Below, piece by piece: positions 32,062 to 44,880 of a stretch of DNA of 64,000 nucleotides. Position numbers and translations under genes: made by a program. This DNA comes from Multifurca ochricompacta. Taxonomy: Eukaryota > Basidiomycota > Agaricomycetes > Russulales > Russulaceae. Positions within the stretch are counted from its first letter, which is position 1. Each line of letters opens with the position of its first letter. The notes beneath the pieces were generated by a model. It saw only the letters and a list, made by a program, of their open reading frames with translations. It was not told the origin of the DNA and did not search any database. Where the stretch lies: positions 1-64,000 of the forward strand of contig WTXG01000113.1 of assembly GCA_022496185.1 (NCBI GenBank). The letters are read 5' to 3'.

Positions 32062-32535
32062 CTCTGTTGGTCTGGATCTGATATGACTGGGTAACCGTTA
32101 AGTTGATGTTGATAAGGTTATGACGATGGAAGGAGTTAAAGCAAGCCAAATTGGCAAGAGAGCAGAGCGAGCAAGATTATCTCTCGGGCCGGTTTCCGAT
32201 TTGCTTATTGTCGTTCGTCCATCGTCCCCCCCCAAAGTAATAATAAGAATGCTAATCGTGGCGTTACATGACAGTGACTGTGTATGTGATATTTTCATTT
32301 TTTTATGAAGGAAGGAATTGACACAAGCGCATGCCGGGGGAACAAGACAGGACAGGACAGGGATTGCACGGGCTGGAATATACCGAGTAACTATACAGTT
32401 AATGTAACTGTGGCTGTCACAGTCACACGTACACACTATTGGCTTTGGTCAAACGAAGTGGTCAATTACAAGGCGAACGCAACATTGTCTCGAGAACTCG
32501 AGAGAAACGACCAGACAACTGCGATTACAACGACG
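32062..32535. promoter_or_regulatory. Divergent promoter between nucleoside hydrolase and RACK1
   Basis: 474 bp between the two start codons. It holds a CT/GA-rich part, an imperfect tandem aggacaggacagg, and cacagtcacacgtacac near 32420. No clear TATA box is seen. Confidence 0.5.
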
Positions 32536-33814
32536 ATGGCTGAATCTCTGCGTTTCCTTGGTTCTCTTACTGGCCATACAGGCTGGGTCACCGCTATTGC
32601 GACCTCATCAGAAACCCCAGATGTTATCCTTACCGCTTCTCGAGGTAACTTTATCTTCCTTGATTAAATATCTTTAAATATTCACGCTCTTACATAGACA
32701 AGACCATCATTGTGTGGCAACTTACCCGTGATGAGGATTCGTATGGATATCCAAAACGTATCCTTCGTGGCCATAATCATTTCGTATCCGATGTTGTCAT
32801 CTCTTCTGATGGCCAATTCGCCCTCTCTTCCTCTTGGGATCACACACTCCGTCTTTGGGACCTCAATACCGGCCTTACTACCCGTAGATTCGTTGGCCAC
32901 ACATCCGATGTTCTTTCTGTTAGCTTCAGCGCAGACAACAGGCAAATCGTGTCTGGCTCACGCGACAGGACCATCAAGCTCTGGAATACCCTTGGTGAGT
33001 GCAAATACGACATCAAGGAGGACGGTCACACAGAGTGGTACGCTACCCAGTTTGAAACGTGAGTTGCGCTATCTTGACAGCACCTCTAGGGTATCTTGCG
33101 TGCGCTTCAGCCCCAACGTGATGAACCCTGTGATTGTCTCATGCGGTTGGGACAAGGTTGTAAAGGTGCGTTTTCGTTTCAACCTCCCCCTCCCTCTTTC
33201 TGGGTGTGATGTTATAATATATATTTGCTACTTCAGAGGGCCTACGGTCCGATGAGACTATAATATATCACCAAGATCTCTGACCCTTCCTGTCATACAT
33301 CTTGCCCTTCCCTAAACCGTTCTTACCTCATGACACAGGTCTGGGAGCTCTCAAAATTCAAGCTGAAGACCAACCACTACGGACACACGGGTTACATCAA
33401 CACCATTTCCGTCTCCCCTGATGGCTCTCTCGCTGCTTCCGGTGGCAAGGACGGTATTACCATGCTATGGGACCTTAACGAAGGGAAGCACCTTTACTCG
33501 CTCGAGGCAGGCGATATTGTCAACGCACTTGTCTTCTCGCCCAATCGGTACTGGCTCTGCGCCGCCACCGCATCGTGCGTCAAGATCTTCGACCTCGAGT
33601 CCAAGTACGTCAATGTCAGAACCACTCTCCACCCAACCAATGGCTGACATAATTGAACAGGTCGATCGTGGATGAACTTAAACCCGACTTTGTCGACGTT
33701 GGTGTCAACTCGCGTGATCCAGAATGTGTGTCCATTGCTTGGTCTGCCGACGGACAGACCCTTTTCGGCGGTTTCACAGACAATCTGGTGCGTGTCTGGA
33801 CTGTGTCCTCGTAA
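32536..33814 (+). CDS. RACK1: RACK1 / Asc1 / Cpc2, WD40 protein of the 40S ribosome
   Basis: Seven-bladed WD40 scaffold on the head of the small ribosomal subunit; in fungi it acts in translation control, Gcn4/CPC signalling and as a G-beta-like adaptor. Exons 32536-32644, 32698-33037, 33090-33165, 33339-33604 and 33661-33814 give 314 residues, the normal length. Seen motifs: [21 protein letters not shown], the [36 protein letters not shown] and ITMLWDL blade ends, and a C-terminal [10 protein letters not shown]. Introns are 53, 52, 173 and 56 bp; the long third one hosts a snoRNA. Start chosen because MAESL is the family start and no earlier ATG is in frame. Divergent from the nucleoside hydrolase. 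Confidence 0.97.
33202..33286 (+). ncRNA. snR24: U24/snR24-like box C/D snoRNA in RACK1 intron 3
   Basis: Box C GTGATGT (33206-33212), internal C'-like CGATGAG (33250-33256) and box D CTGA (33280-33283) lie within the 173-bp intron. A ggg/ccc pairing closes the ends. The segments ATTTGCTACTTCAGA (from about 33231) and CACCAAGATCTCTGA (ending 33283) match the guide regions of yeast snR24/human U24 as I recall them; in yeast snR24 lies in the intron of ASC1, the RACK1 orthologue. It would guide 2'-O-methylation of the large-subunit rRNA (yeast 25S C1437, C1449 and C1450). The other introns of this gene are only 52-56 bp. Confidence 0.87.
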
Positions 33815-34111
33815 GAGGCGTATGGGGCATGTGTGGTGGGGTAGTCAGTCGATCATGTTATCCTTTCTGTTTGTATTTTTTACATGCAAACGCAAAACGA
33901 GCCCACGTGGTTCCCGAAACTGCTGTATTTTTGGCGATTGTAAGACAGGTCCGAGGGGTGTGCGCGTTGCATGCTTGCCGGAATTCCATTCCGAATTCCG
34001 GAAAGTACTGTATACGTTTTCCACACAAGATGGCCGTGTGTGTCCCGCGTGCAATGAGAATACGGTCCAACATGACAGGTGTCGCGCGAGCGAAGCTTAT
34101 CCAAAGTCAAT
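33815..34111. other. Convergent 3' spacer
   Basis: Space between the RACK1 stop and the stop of the - strand gene at 34112. It includes the self-complementary ggaattccattccgaattcc near 33979-33998. No gene is supported. Confidence 0.6.
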
Positions 34112-35337
34112 TCATTCCATTCCAGAGAGAATTGCTGCATGCCCGATGTCCGCCTCACGCATGTTCCGCTGCCGCTCGGTATAATCCCACCGATCGAGGC
34201 CCCCAAAGTCGATGCGCAATGCACGCGCTGCAAGACCTGCTTGCAACTCTGCCATGTGCGTCGCGCGCACGCGCCAGCTATCTCCCCTACGAATTATTTT
34301 TTTTCGCTTGTCAGCGAGAAAACTAGGGGGAAGAAGGAACGGGGGCGGAGGATCTGACTTACGTGGCAACATCTCCTGCTTCGCTGACGAGCCGCACGCA
34401 CCCGTCAGCGCGAGAGCGCTTGTCGAATATCCATAGCGTGCGTCCACGCGTATCGTAAGTCTCTTGTAGACCTCGTAGGCATGTCAGCTGGTTCAAGTAA
34501 GTAGGCGTAGACGTAGATCCCAGCTCTTGCATCGGCACGGCGCGCACAGAAACGTCAAAGAGAAGACGAAGCGCGCGGAGGTTCGAGATATCGTTGAACC
34601 TTTCGGCGGCGGTTATGTCTGATATGAGGGTGAAGAGGGTGAGCTCTTCTTCTTCGCCTTCACCTTCATCTTTATCCGATTCCTCCTCTCCCCCGTCGTC
34701 GTCGTCGTTGTCGTCGTCGAGGTCTGCGTCTGGATCCAAAGCAGGTACCATTTCTGCATCTTCGTCGACGTTTGGATCTCCCCCACTTGAAGCGAGAGTG
34801 GGCATCTGATCCTCCAAGAAGAACTCATGCTCTGCATCGTGCAGCACACTGCAAAATCCGGTCCACGCATCGTCGGAGCCTGGGCTATAGTCCGTACGCA
34901 AGACGATGCCCGGCAGTCCCGCATCGTCAACGAGATCATATTCATCTTTGTCAGCCGCCCAGGGAAGCACCCTGTCGTCTACCTGTTCGTTTGTTCGTTT
35001 TATTTTTGCAATGCCAACGGGGAGGAGGGGGGGGGATAGAAACTGCCACTTACCAAGGCGGGTGGCGCGAGCGCGGCCCATGCACGTACGTCTAGCGACC
35101 AGAATTCATCCGCGATGAGAAGGAGTAGCGCGCGTCGGCCGAGCGAGGGGAATTGTGTCTTGAGAGCGGCGTATCGTTCCTGTGAGTGGGAGGGAAAAAA
35201 ATCTCAGCTCGTCGTCGTCGCGGTAGGTGCACTTGCAGGCACTTATTCGGTTATCATGTAGATGGGAGGGGGCGTACGATAAGGTAATGCCGGAAAGTAG
35301 AAGGGCTAAGCACAGATTGGGAGGCTCTTGGGGCCAT
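34112..35337 (-). CDS. Unknown protein with acidic linker (possibly DUF6924-like)
   Basis: Four exons (35278-35337, 35054-35179, 34363-34982 and 34112-34286) give about 326 residues from MAPRASQSVLSPS. Introns are 98, 71 and 76 bp with GT-AG ends. Two conserved-looking parts flank a strongly acidic low-complexity stretch (about 34600-34740, D/E runs). The first contains VDDRVLPWAADKDEYDLV and GIVLRTDYS with an SDDAWTGFC block; the second contains NISNLRALRLLFDV, LWIFDKRS, CVRLVSEAGD, TGDSWRVR and IDFGGLDRWDYTER. The LRTDYS...DDAW pattern recalls DUF6924 proteins, with low confidence. No membrane segment or signal peptide. The splice frames all join, so the gene looks intact; function unknown. 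Confidence 0.8.
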
Positions 35338-38300
35338 TATCAGTAGTCATACAAGCAAGCCGTAAGAGTGAGTGAAAGTGGCGGAACTCGGACCGGGCCG
35401 AAATTGGTCCTCTTACGACTTGACGACTTGACACTTGACGGGAAGGGGATCTTCGACACGCAAATGGGCTCCTGGGCTGTGGAATCACAGAATCTGACAC
35501 ATGACTGCAGGCAGATGGCTTTCGGCATTGCTTTCTCGAGCTCGAGGTAACGGAAGCTTCAATGTTATCGTGGGATCTGGCTCTCATGCTTGGTCTACTG
35601 TGTCTAATTCTTGGATAAGGGAAGCGCCTATCCTCTTGCTCCAGGTCGTACAATTCTTTTTCTGGTGATGTGGTTTTTTGAAACATGTGGGGGATACGGA
35701 GGATATGCGCCCTTGCTTTCGGTTTTAACGTCCCTTCTCTGAGGTCTTATGACCAGAGATCATGTAGCTTTAGTTGGGGGCTAGATTCACTAAAACGTCC
35801 ACTCTTGTTCAGCTCATCGGTGAGGTGGAACGTTCTTCCTCCTCAATATACTCATTGCACAAAAATTTCTGATCTGATCGCTCGCCTCGATGCCAGAATG
35901 TACTACCTGGCGCCATGACCATGTAACAAGATCAAGGGCTTTGCGAGCTGACTTTCCCCGATCCATGGACTGACGCATCCATCTTCTATCGTCTTCGTCC
36001 TTCTTGATCTAGGAGAGACATATTCTACTTGGAGTAATGAGATCGACTCTCACGCACTTGAGCTCACATGACATGTGATCCATGGACATAGATTAGAAGG
36101 TGCCGTTCATACTCCCAGCTCGTGCCTCAGCGTGCCAACAACTCTCAATTGGCCCGCGGAAGAAGAGGGAGGTACATTCGTGAGATACAACTCATGCGTT
36201 CCAGAACAACAAAAACTGAAACTGATACGTATTTGGCGTCACGTTCACTGTCAAAGGGCAACCAAGATGATAAAAGGGAAAGAAAAATGGACTCAGCCTA
36301 ATGTGCGCCTTCCCCTTCTCGTTTCTTTGGCCGCTTTTGCCGCGGTAGGTGGGCTGGCGCAAAGTTGGAACTATGAGCGACGACGTGGATGACGGAACTA
36401 GTGGTGGTCAATTCGGTGCAATGATTTAGCCGTGAGGGTGTTGGAGAGCGTGAAGTTAAGAGATACATGAAAACTATATTGAACTAGATGGGGGATGACG
36501 AAAGGAATGCGACGGGAGAAAAGATTCTGTGATAGTTTTTTTTTTGGGGGGGGGGGGGCGGAATACTAGATCGACCAGGTGTTTTCAGTACTTACAGTAG
36601 CACAGGTTATACACACACACATGCGCGTGTGCGCGCGAGGGAGCGCTTTCCGGATTTTAACACGCGTTGGAAACGCAACTCGGTTCCGAAGCCAACGGGA
36701 TAGTGTTCGAGGAGTATATGCATCACATATGGCTCTCTATCTAGGCGTATGCTCCGCTGTGTAGGAGACACTAGTAGGACTTACTACGCTAGCGCAACCC
36801 TGGCTCGATTTCGGCATCACGCTCTTTGATTCCCGTCTGATTCCCGTATCTCGCGTATTTTCTCACCTGTCAAATCAAAGCCACTGTCAATTATAAAATC
36901 CCAATCAAATGAGCCAGGGACCTCGAGGCAGCAGGAAAAAACAACTATCACATCCAAAATTGAAAAAAACGGCCTGGACATGCATTGGACATGCATTGGT
37001 GAGGGTCCGCTTATTGGCTGAAATCGGAACAAGGAACACTGCTAGTGAAAGAGGCCACTTTCCGTCTTTTGTTTGAGTTCGAGTACAAGTGGCAATACCC
37101 CCATTCGTACTATATGGATATCGGGTGGTTGTATCAATGTCATGATGCGCCCAATTCCTCCCTGTCTATATGGCCAGCCTCTCTATTGCCGCAGTCACAG
37201 TATAATCAAAGTGCTTTTTTGCTGCCAATCTCCGGCATTTCTCCTTGCCCGACTGTCTACCACGTCAAGCCAAGCCACGGCCACGTCAATTGTCACGGCT
37301 AGTGGTCGAAAGCCCGTGCGAGGAACAATCGAAAAAATGGGAAAGGTTGAGGGGGGGAGCGGGATGGGAGCGGGAAGCTTGGTGCCTGGATTTCCCAGCC
37401 AAGCCATTTTAATCGTTATCGTAAAAAAACTAGCAGGATGGATGAGACTTTACTACTCTCAGTCTCGGAAAGACTCAGAAAAGAAAAGAAAAATAAGCGA
37501 GGTACAAACCTTCATTGGGACCGCCCATACCACACCTGGCAGTCATGGTTACAGAATGGACCCCTCCCTCCCTCCACTCCTCCCCCCAGGCTGGAAAGGC
37601 CCGTTCAAGGGTGATGTGATGTGCCACCAGTGGGAAAGCACACACGATTACGGAATGTGCTTCTAAGAGAAGAGCGTGTTGCTGAAATTATGAAACTTTT
37701 CTTTACTGGCAATGAGCGCTTTTCTGGGCTCAGTTGGATTTAGGTTATTGGGTGCCCATGAGCCTGCTTGCACACTACTGCATGAAGTGCGTCTTCTTGG
37801 CCCTATGCTGGAAAGCAGCGAGGCATATCCGCAGGGGGATGGATGTTCATAACGCCGTCGTTTTTTTCTATGTCAATTATCACCGCTCACATACATATCG
37901 CGATGCTTTTTCACATTGGAACGAGCTTTGCCTTTCCTCTCGGAGCTTTTTTCCTCTGCTCCCTTCGTATGGGTTCAAACCTGAAGCCTGAGAAGAATTG
38001 AGTAGGAGTTTATCCACTTCGAGTTCGAGCCGTCCTCCGCCTCGTGGAAGTTGTGAGGCAGTCATCTAATAGAGCGGGATTGCGCAAGTGGTTGCTTGGT
38101 GCTGCAAGAAGGTTGTTGTGCGCATAAAAATCGGTGATTCTCTTGAATGCCCCGCCCCATATTCAGCTCTAGCTTAATAAGAAATTACTTATCATGACCG
38201 GCCATTCTCTCCCTCCCCCCCCGAATCGCTCGGTCTGTTCCGTGCCTCGTTCTTATCGGCCCACTCGTGCCTTCCCCTGCTTTAGCCGCCTTGCCACACA

Positions 38301-39513
38301 CAATCCAGCGATTTTCAACGACGGTCTATCTCAACCGTTGAACAATAAATTTTCTTATCGCCACTAACAGTTTCGACGATTCCGACCCTCGGCGCCAGAA
38401 TCCTGTTGGTTTAGCAGAGCAGGGGGGAGGGGTTTCATTACACCCGGGAAAAATCGGCATCAGCAACGAGGTGAAATGACGCAAAGTTTAGGAGCAAGGG
38501 ATATGGGGCACCGCCGCAATGGGAAGTCCCCCAATTCGTTGGCAAATGAGCACACAACGAACTTCTATCAAAAGAAAGGGAGCGGATGGGAAGGTGTCAT
38601 TGGCGCTGGCATGCGACAAAGCCGTCGGCTAAAGCTCATCGCCATGAGATACTCGATACAAATGATAAAATGATAACATGTTGCCGAGAGTGAGAGAGAG
38701 AAGGAATCAGTATCAGTATCCGAGTGGAGTCATTGCCTCCCGCTTTTCGTTGTCGGTGAGGGGATGCACATGATGTGACGCGTTTCATCCTACAGTGCTC
38801 ACCCTCCTCTTTCTATGCTTGTATGTGAAAGCAGGGGGGGTGATAGCAAGGGGGTTTAACATGTCCCCCTCGGACGTTTAAAGAACGGTCTCGATGGCCG
38901 TCGTCCTAACTATGAGGGTTGATGTGTGTGTCCGATGGCGCCGGGTCCGGGGGGGGGGGCTAAACAAATGAGGGACCTTATCGGGCCGTGGACGGACGAA
39001 GAAATAAATAAACTAGACTAAAATTGACGGTTGACGGACAGACATGACATGTCATATCGTCATATCATTTAAATAAAAAAATAAAAAAATAAAAAAAGTT
39101 GACCGGTCGGAGCCGTGATTTGACGTATATTATATATTTCGTTTTTAGTTTGAGTTTGTGTAACTGTGATTCTTAAAAAATAGTGTTTTATGCGTGTGCA
39201 CTCCCTGTGTGTTTCTTTTGGGAGGGGAAGAAGAAAGGAAAGAGGGAGGAAGAGAGAGATCAAGGTCAAGGAACGGATGTATAAACTCCTCTAACTCTTG
39301 TCTCATCATCTTTTTGATGGATATTGATTAAATTAAATTGATTAAAAGTTGACGCTCAATGGCGCTGGGCGCTGGAATATTTACACAAGGGGTTTTTTTT
39401 CTGTTTGTTACTGTCCAAGTGATTCTTTTTTATTCAACAACAAACTAGAGACGGTTCCATCGGGTTCTCTTTTCTTTTCTCTTCACTCTCATTATATAAC
39501 CCACGCTCTTTTC
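35338..39513. other. Gene-poor 4.2-kb spacer
   Basis: No frame on either strand shows recognisable or well-spliced coding. It holds a poly-G run near 36545-36558, an ACAC/GCGC stretch near 36610-36640, another G run near 38950, and A/T-rich sequence at 39060-39360. The last 20-100 bp before 39514 (attatataac, CT-rich) look like the promoter of the next gene. Confidence 0.55.
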
Positions 39514-40536
39514 ATGCATCGTAGAACTGCTTCCCAACGCCACCTCCCCCCCGACAGCGGTGGCATGTCCCGCTCCCTGGGTCCTCATCCTTCCTTTGAC
39601 CCGATATCCACTAATACAAGTATCCTCCCGAGTCTCCTTGATTTTTTTCACCCCCGTAAATCCCGCCAACGAGCTACTATCCTCTGCCTTCTGTCCCTCG
39701 TTATCATCACGACATACGTCTGCCTCGTCTCCCCGCCTGTCCTCACCCCTGGGTATCCCCCTCATCCTCACTACAGCATCAAGCACGCTTATGCTGAGGA
39801 TGCCTGGCGAAAGTTAGCTGCGAAACTTCCGATACCCCCGACTGGTCATGTCCCCCCTCAACATCGGCCGGAGATCTCGCTCTCACCTGATCAGGAACTT
39901 GGCGCGGTGACCGCCTTCATGGCCGCACTCCGCAGAATGTTATCCCCACAGACGTGGACCCGACGCGGTCCATCGATCCCCAACTCGTGTTGGACTTTGA
40001 TACACGAGGCCCACGCGCAGAGGAAGAGGTTCTTAACGTCGTCAGCGATGTGTGGTCCCGCAATCCCGTGGTTGTGTTCTGCAAGGTATGAACCGGTCTA
40101 CCGCCTCCTTTACTGATATGGGGTTGTGTGTGTCCTGTCAGTGCGTTTGTCTAACTTTGGATTATTTTTTTGATTATGGCAGTTGCTCTCACCTTTTTCA
40201 CGTGAGCTCAAGTCCATCTTGGAAGCCATGGATCTCAACCCACCCCTACCGTGTTTGATGTCGACCAACGAGGTGGGCATCCCCTCCAACCAAACACCCA
40301 TCCCCTCCTAATACTGATTTACATCCATGCTTCCAGCTGATGCCAGTGTCCTTATCCCGCTTCTCTTTCGGCTCACAAACTCGACTGAGCTTCCAATTCT
40401 CCTCATCGGAGGTAGCCCGGTCGGATCGATGGACGCAATCCAAGAGCTCGACGCCAGCGGGCAGCTCAAGGCGCTTGCCGTTCATGCAGGTGCCGCCCTC
40501 GATGCTTCAAAGAAGCGTAAAAAGGGTCGTCGGTGA
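39514..40536 (+). pseudogene. Membrane-anchored glutaredoxin-like gene with frameshifts
   Basis: Starts MHRRTASQRHL with a TATA-like attatataac 24 bp upstream. One transmembrane segment (ATILCLLSLVIITTYVCLV, residues about 54-72) follows a basic cytosolic tail, the layout of Grx6/Grx7-type secretory glutaredoxins. The thioredoxin fold follows in exons 39514-40085, 40183-40272 and 40337-40536: SRNPVVVFCK, SPFSRELKSIL, DVDQR, RLTNSTELPILLIGG and GSMDAIQEL, ending KKRKKGRR. Two one-base losses break the frame, near 39930 (before PQNVIPTDVDP) and near 40240 in a C run (before PTVFDVDQR). The active site reads LLSPFS where C-P-[YF]-[SC] is expected, so the catalytic Cys is absent. Either a decaying gene or sequence errors in homopolymers plus a redox-dead paralogue. 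Confidence 0.75.
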
Positions 40537-43500
40537 TGTATATCGAGGGCGCTTCCCTCACTGTATCATAGGCGCATTAGAGAACACATCACGCGCATCT
40601 GTTTTTTTGACCTTCATTACGCAACACAGGCCTCTCTCCTACCACGCTCATGACGCCGTTTTATACCTTGTCATATACCTGCTGTCGTCAAGGGATATTC
40701 ACTTTGCTACTCTGTACTCTCTTTCACTTATGTGGGATGAACGACCTAATAGATAGTAATGCTATTAGACTACATATCGGTGGTCTTCAATCATATTTAA
40801 GTTATTCTGACTTGTCTTATGAATGCAGTGTAAATAAGCCGCTCCTTAGCACGTGGAAGACAAGGCTTTCTCACCCATTTCCATGCCTTCGTATGTCCCA
40901 AGCTTGCTGAGGCCGTGTTGAAGGACTTCAATGTTAGGTCATGTGGGCTATCTTCGTCTCGCGATGATCGGTTCCTCCGTAAGATTCAACTGAGGGTCAC
41001 TCTCACGCCCGTGTGGATTCCCCCCCCCCCCCCCCCCGGAGGCAGTGCAATCTATGACAATCCCCCAGCGCCAGCTAAGTAAAGAAGCGAAGTTCTCTCA
41101 TGAGGTGAGTTCTTACCGAAACCTTCGCCACACGTCACTCTTCCCTACTACTCTTAAATTATCGAAGCGCTCCCAAAACTGGGAGTCCGCCTGCGGCTAT
41201 CTGCCGGCTTGTTCGCCTACTTACTTATCTTTATTCATCTCCGCTTATATGCTATATTATTTGTGCCAGTGGTCATGAGGTTCGGCGCCACAATCTTTAA
41301 AGATGACGGTGCTACTCACTTCGGGGCTATTGTAGGACTTGGAACTTCCTCTTTTCAAGCAAGCAAGCAAGCATTAGTGTGAACGAGGCGCACGCGTGCA
41401 CACGTTACGGTAGGTATATCTTGTTATTCTGCTGTTCCACTTCCTTTGATGCGTTGTTGGCGTTTCATTCCATTCAATTGCTTCGTCCATTCCACCTCTT
41501 TGCCTGGAAGTCAGCTCATCCGTTGGGGGCGGGGGTTGCGTGGGAAGGAGAGGGAGGGGGGGGGGGAGGAAGGCTAGTATACAACCCGTCCCCACTTGCG
41601 TGGGGAACGTCTTAATCTTAGCGGTGGCGCGATGAGCGTTTAACGCCCAACATCTAGCGCCACCCCCCCCTTCCTGGTCCCCCCTTCTCTGTCCGCCATC
41701 AAGTCATCAGGCAATTTAGCTTCGCATAGTTAGACAATGCTTCCTGCATTTGAACAAGTCCGGTTCTGACTCGTCGTCCATCTATTAGCGCACCCTTTCC
41801 TAATACCACCCCCCTCCAACCCCAACCCTGGAAAATCCCATTACGTTTTGCAATGTTCACCCCTGGTTTTTTTCTGTTCGTTTTTCTCGAGGTGGTTTCT
41901 CATATCAAAGCAACAGACTACGTTTATCATTGAATCTATATGCGTACGTCCTTCCTGAGACGGCCGTCTAGCCCTCTCGAGCAGTCGAGCAATCATAAGG
42001 CTACGCGTTCGTTTTAAAAATATGATACATTTTCTTGATTTTGAAATTCTTTATTTTTGAAATTCGTTATCGACCCCTCGGATTTATTAGCCACCCGCCA
42101 GCGCACTAAGTCAAGGCCACAGCCACAGCCACAGTCTATACCAGGGCGCAAAGACTCATCATCTTGGACATGTGTAGATGTCTCTTAGTCACAGAAAACT
42201 GCTCGCCATTGTCATTTGGCCTGCTTATCCATGGGCCCCGCCGCCCCCCCTCCCCCCCTCCTCTTCCCCACCTCAGAGACTCATCAACTCGGTTCTATCC
42301 CAGACAACCTGATCCTATCAATTCCCGATAGACGTAGCCATCTAAACTTGAATTACAAGAATTAATCGCAGGGGTTGGATTTGTTATCGAAGGAGCTTTT
42401 CGATGCGAATACCTGTGTTTGTCCCATCTCTGGGTAAATGCGGGGAGAAGCAGTTGCAACCGAGATAATTCGTCGTCCCGGCGTATACATACATGCGATA
42501 ATGTTCTCACACATGCTCAAAAAACCCTGTGTTCGCATCTAGACCCACGACTCATCGCACCCTCCTGGAGATACATCACAGGGAGGGAATGACCCCGCGT
42601 ATCTTCGTAGAGAAGAGCCAATTAAGGGGTACATGCTGCAACGATCGCAAAGCTACTCGATATGCTGAGCACAACTTTGTGATTGGCTATCAAAAAAAAC
42701 AACACGTTTCATTACCAAGGGCGGGGCCGTAGATAAGAAAAATAATTTTATGATTTTAACGGTCAGAGGCCCGTTCACCCTCGATCCATGGTCATCGCGA
42801 ATTCATCTGGAACAGCCAGGTCTCGCATCGCGGATAAAGTTGGCAACCAAGATCATCATGATCTCTACCTGTCTACTACGAAGGTGGATGCCAAGGTTGG
42901 ACGTTCCACCTCTTCTTCCCGTGCTCATACTATGAACCTAGAAAGGTCTCCACTCCTGATGCGGGGCTACGTGACTGGTTGTGTGTGTGTGTGGGTTCCG
43001 GACTCCAAAGAATGCGTCAGTGGCTGGGGGTCTATTCGCTCCTGAACATAACCCAAGGCATATATATGTACCCATGCTGCTATCGATGTTCATACTCATG
43101 AGCCTCACGAGTTTGCTATCGTAATCCGAACAGAGCAAGCGACCCTCCGAATTGTGGCGTACATTGCCATCAGCTCGTCCATCTTCCCATCTTCTCACTA
43201 TCTCTTTCTCGGCAGCCGGGAAAATCGGAGTTGGTCGCCTTGCGTAAGGACAATTTTTGACGAGGCTCTGCTCTGCCATTTACTTGCTCCTCCCATACCT
43301 GCCTCAGCTTGCCGCCCGCCCACTACGCTATTACTGTGCAACCTAGCCTGCGCCAGTGTCATCTTACCGAACGTCTGGTAGATCTACATCCCCGAACACT
43401 CATGAAAAGGGCCGTTTTGGCGGAAGATTATTCCAATCCTGCAATCCGCGAGCAGCTGCAACCCTTGGTCCCCTCTCGCCTTACTGACCCTGCTATACTC

Positions 43501-43989
43501 ACAGTGTATCCTTTTGCTGAAACGAAAGTCCCCCAAAAAAAACTGGTATAAGTGGAAATATTTGCCGATAGTCCTGTGTGCTAGACATCTTAGCAAGTGG
43601 CGCCTTCGTTGTGGTACGGTCAAGTCATCACCCCATGTTCGGAAGAGACATAGCGCGAAAAGCATTTCGGATTACTGGTAGAAGCGAGTGGCCTTCATGG
43701 AACAACTCAACGTCCAGTGGTTTCGTATTGTCGTCAACGTATTGCTGACATGATGCTGGCACTTCTTGTCGTTATTTGACCTGGATAAGAATCGTCATCA
43801 TCGTACGAGGAGAAAGCTTTCTATGGTTCATGCAAGCATGCAGGATGTTGTCAACACCACTCTGATCGGTGAGGGGACAATAACATGGCGCCTTCCTTTG
43901 ATTAATTCCCAGAGGGGGTCACGCTGACCATGGACCACATGCAACATTCCTTGAACGTGTGCATTGTCATGGTCCTCATTGAGACAGGA
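40537..43989. other. Gene-poor spacer with possible coding relics
   Basis: Short protein-like frames without start, splice signals or recognised family: about 40855-41080 (GFLTHFHAFVCPKLAEAVL) and 43270-43550 (AVLAEDYSNPAIREQLQPLV). C-run near 41023-41038, G-run near 41550, C-runs near 41660 and 42245. The direct repeat aagcaagcaagcaagc lies near 41358. Confidence 0.45.
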
Positions 43990-44880
43990 AAGATATGTTT
44001 TTTTTTTTTTTAATGTATTGTATGCGGATGGTGGAGGTAAAGGTTTCATGAAGCTGTGTGGAACACCCATCTTTTTCCAGTAGCCGGCATGGATAAACAA
44101 TGCAACATTATCCAATGATAACTCTGTGTACAACTTCAGCTAGATATGGCTCTGGTCTTGATCAGCAAGGTTGAACTCAACAGCAAAGAGAACCTGGTAC
44201 ACGTTTGTAGTTTGGTTTTGCCGTCCAATATCTTTTTCCTTGTCCTTGTGAGAATTATCAGGCCATCTTCAACATCTGTCGTCACTAAAGTATTATAACG
44301 AGTGGTAAGTGCCAAACCTGCCTGACGCTGATATAGTGGACAGACCAAGTAACTTATCCATTCATTTGTCATCTACTACCTTATCTACGGTGATGCTATG
44401 TTCTCGAGGTTTGCCTCTCACTTAGATGGATCTAATTGTATTTCTGGGGAGAACAGATGGAATTTTCCTGCTGTTGAAAGGAACAGCAAGAAGATGGGAA
44501 GTTTGATGGACCCACAGACAGCGTGGTGTAAGCACAATTCAGGGAACCGTGTCTACCCCTTTCCTGGCGGGATCTTCACTAGCACATGAGATTTTCATCA
44601 AAAGCCAGGATAATGAGTGGTCGCCTTGGCCCTTTCAGCCAAATCCAAGTAAATCTCAAGGGTCCACAAATAGGCAAAGCAGCTCAACTCTGGTTTCAGG
44701 CTTTCCCTCTTTTCCTCTTCTTATTCTGGATGCGCTCGCAACTTGTCGTCAAAAAATTAGAAGGTTGAGTCATTTTATCAAAACAGAAGTTGAGGCAAAA
44801 AAAAACCTCTTTTTAGTGAGCTCTTCCAACTACCTTTCCTGTGACCATACAGTCACGAAACGCCTTCGCTAGATTCTCCT
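43990..44880 (+). pseudogene. Unrecognised decayed coding relic
   Basis: Consecutive protein-like stretches hop between frames on the + strand: SRFASHLDGSN, RWNFPAVERNSKKMGSLMD, NSGNRVYPFPGG (44400-44590), NEWSPWPFQPN, VNLKGPQIGKAAQLWFQAF (44600-44710), then LDALATCRQKIRRLSHFIKTEVEAK (44725-44800). This is the look of a gene with several indels. I do not recognise the family and no start can be assigned. Confidence 0.35.

Noticed and set aside
39895..39930. A 29-bp GT-AG intron to repair the glutaredoxin-like frame
   Set aside because: Too short for splicing; a one-base loss before PQNVIP explains the frame better.
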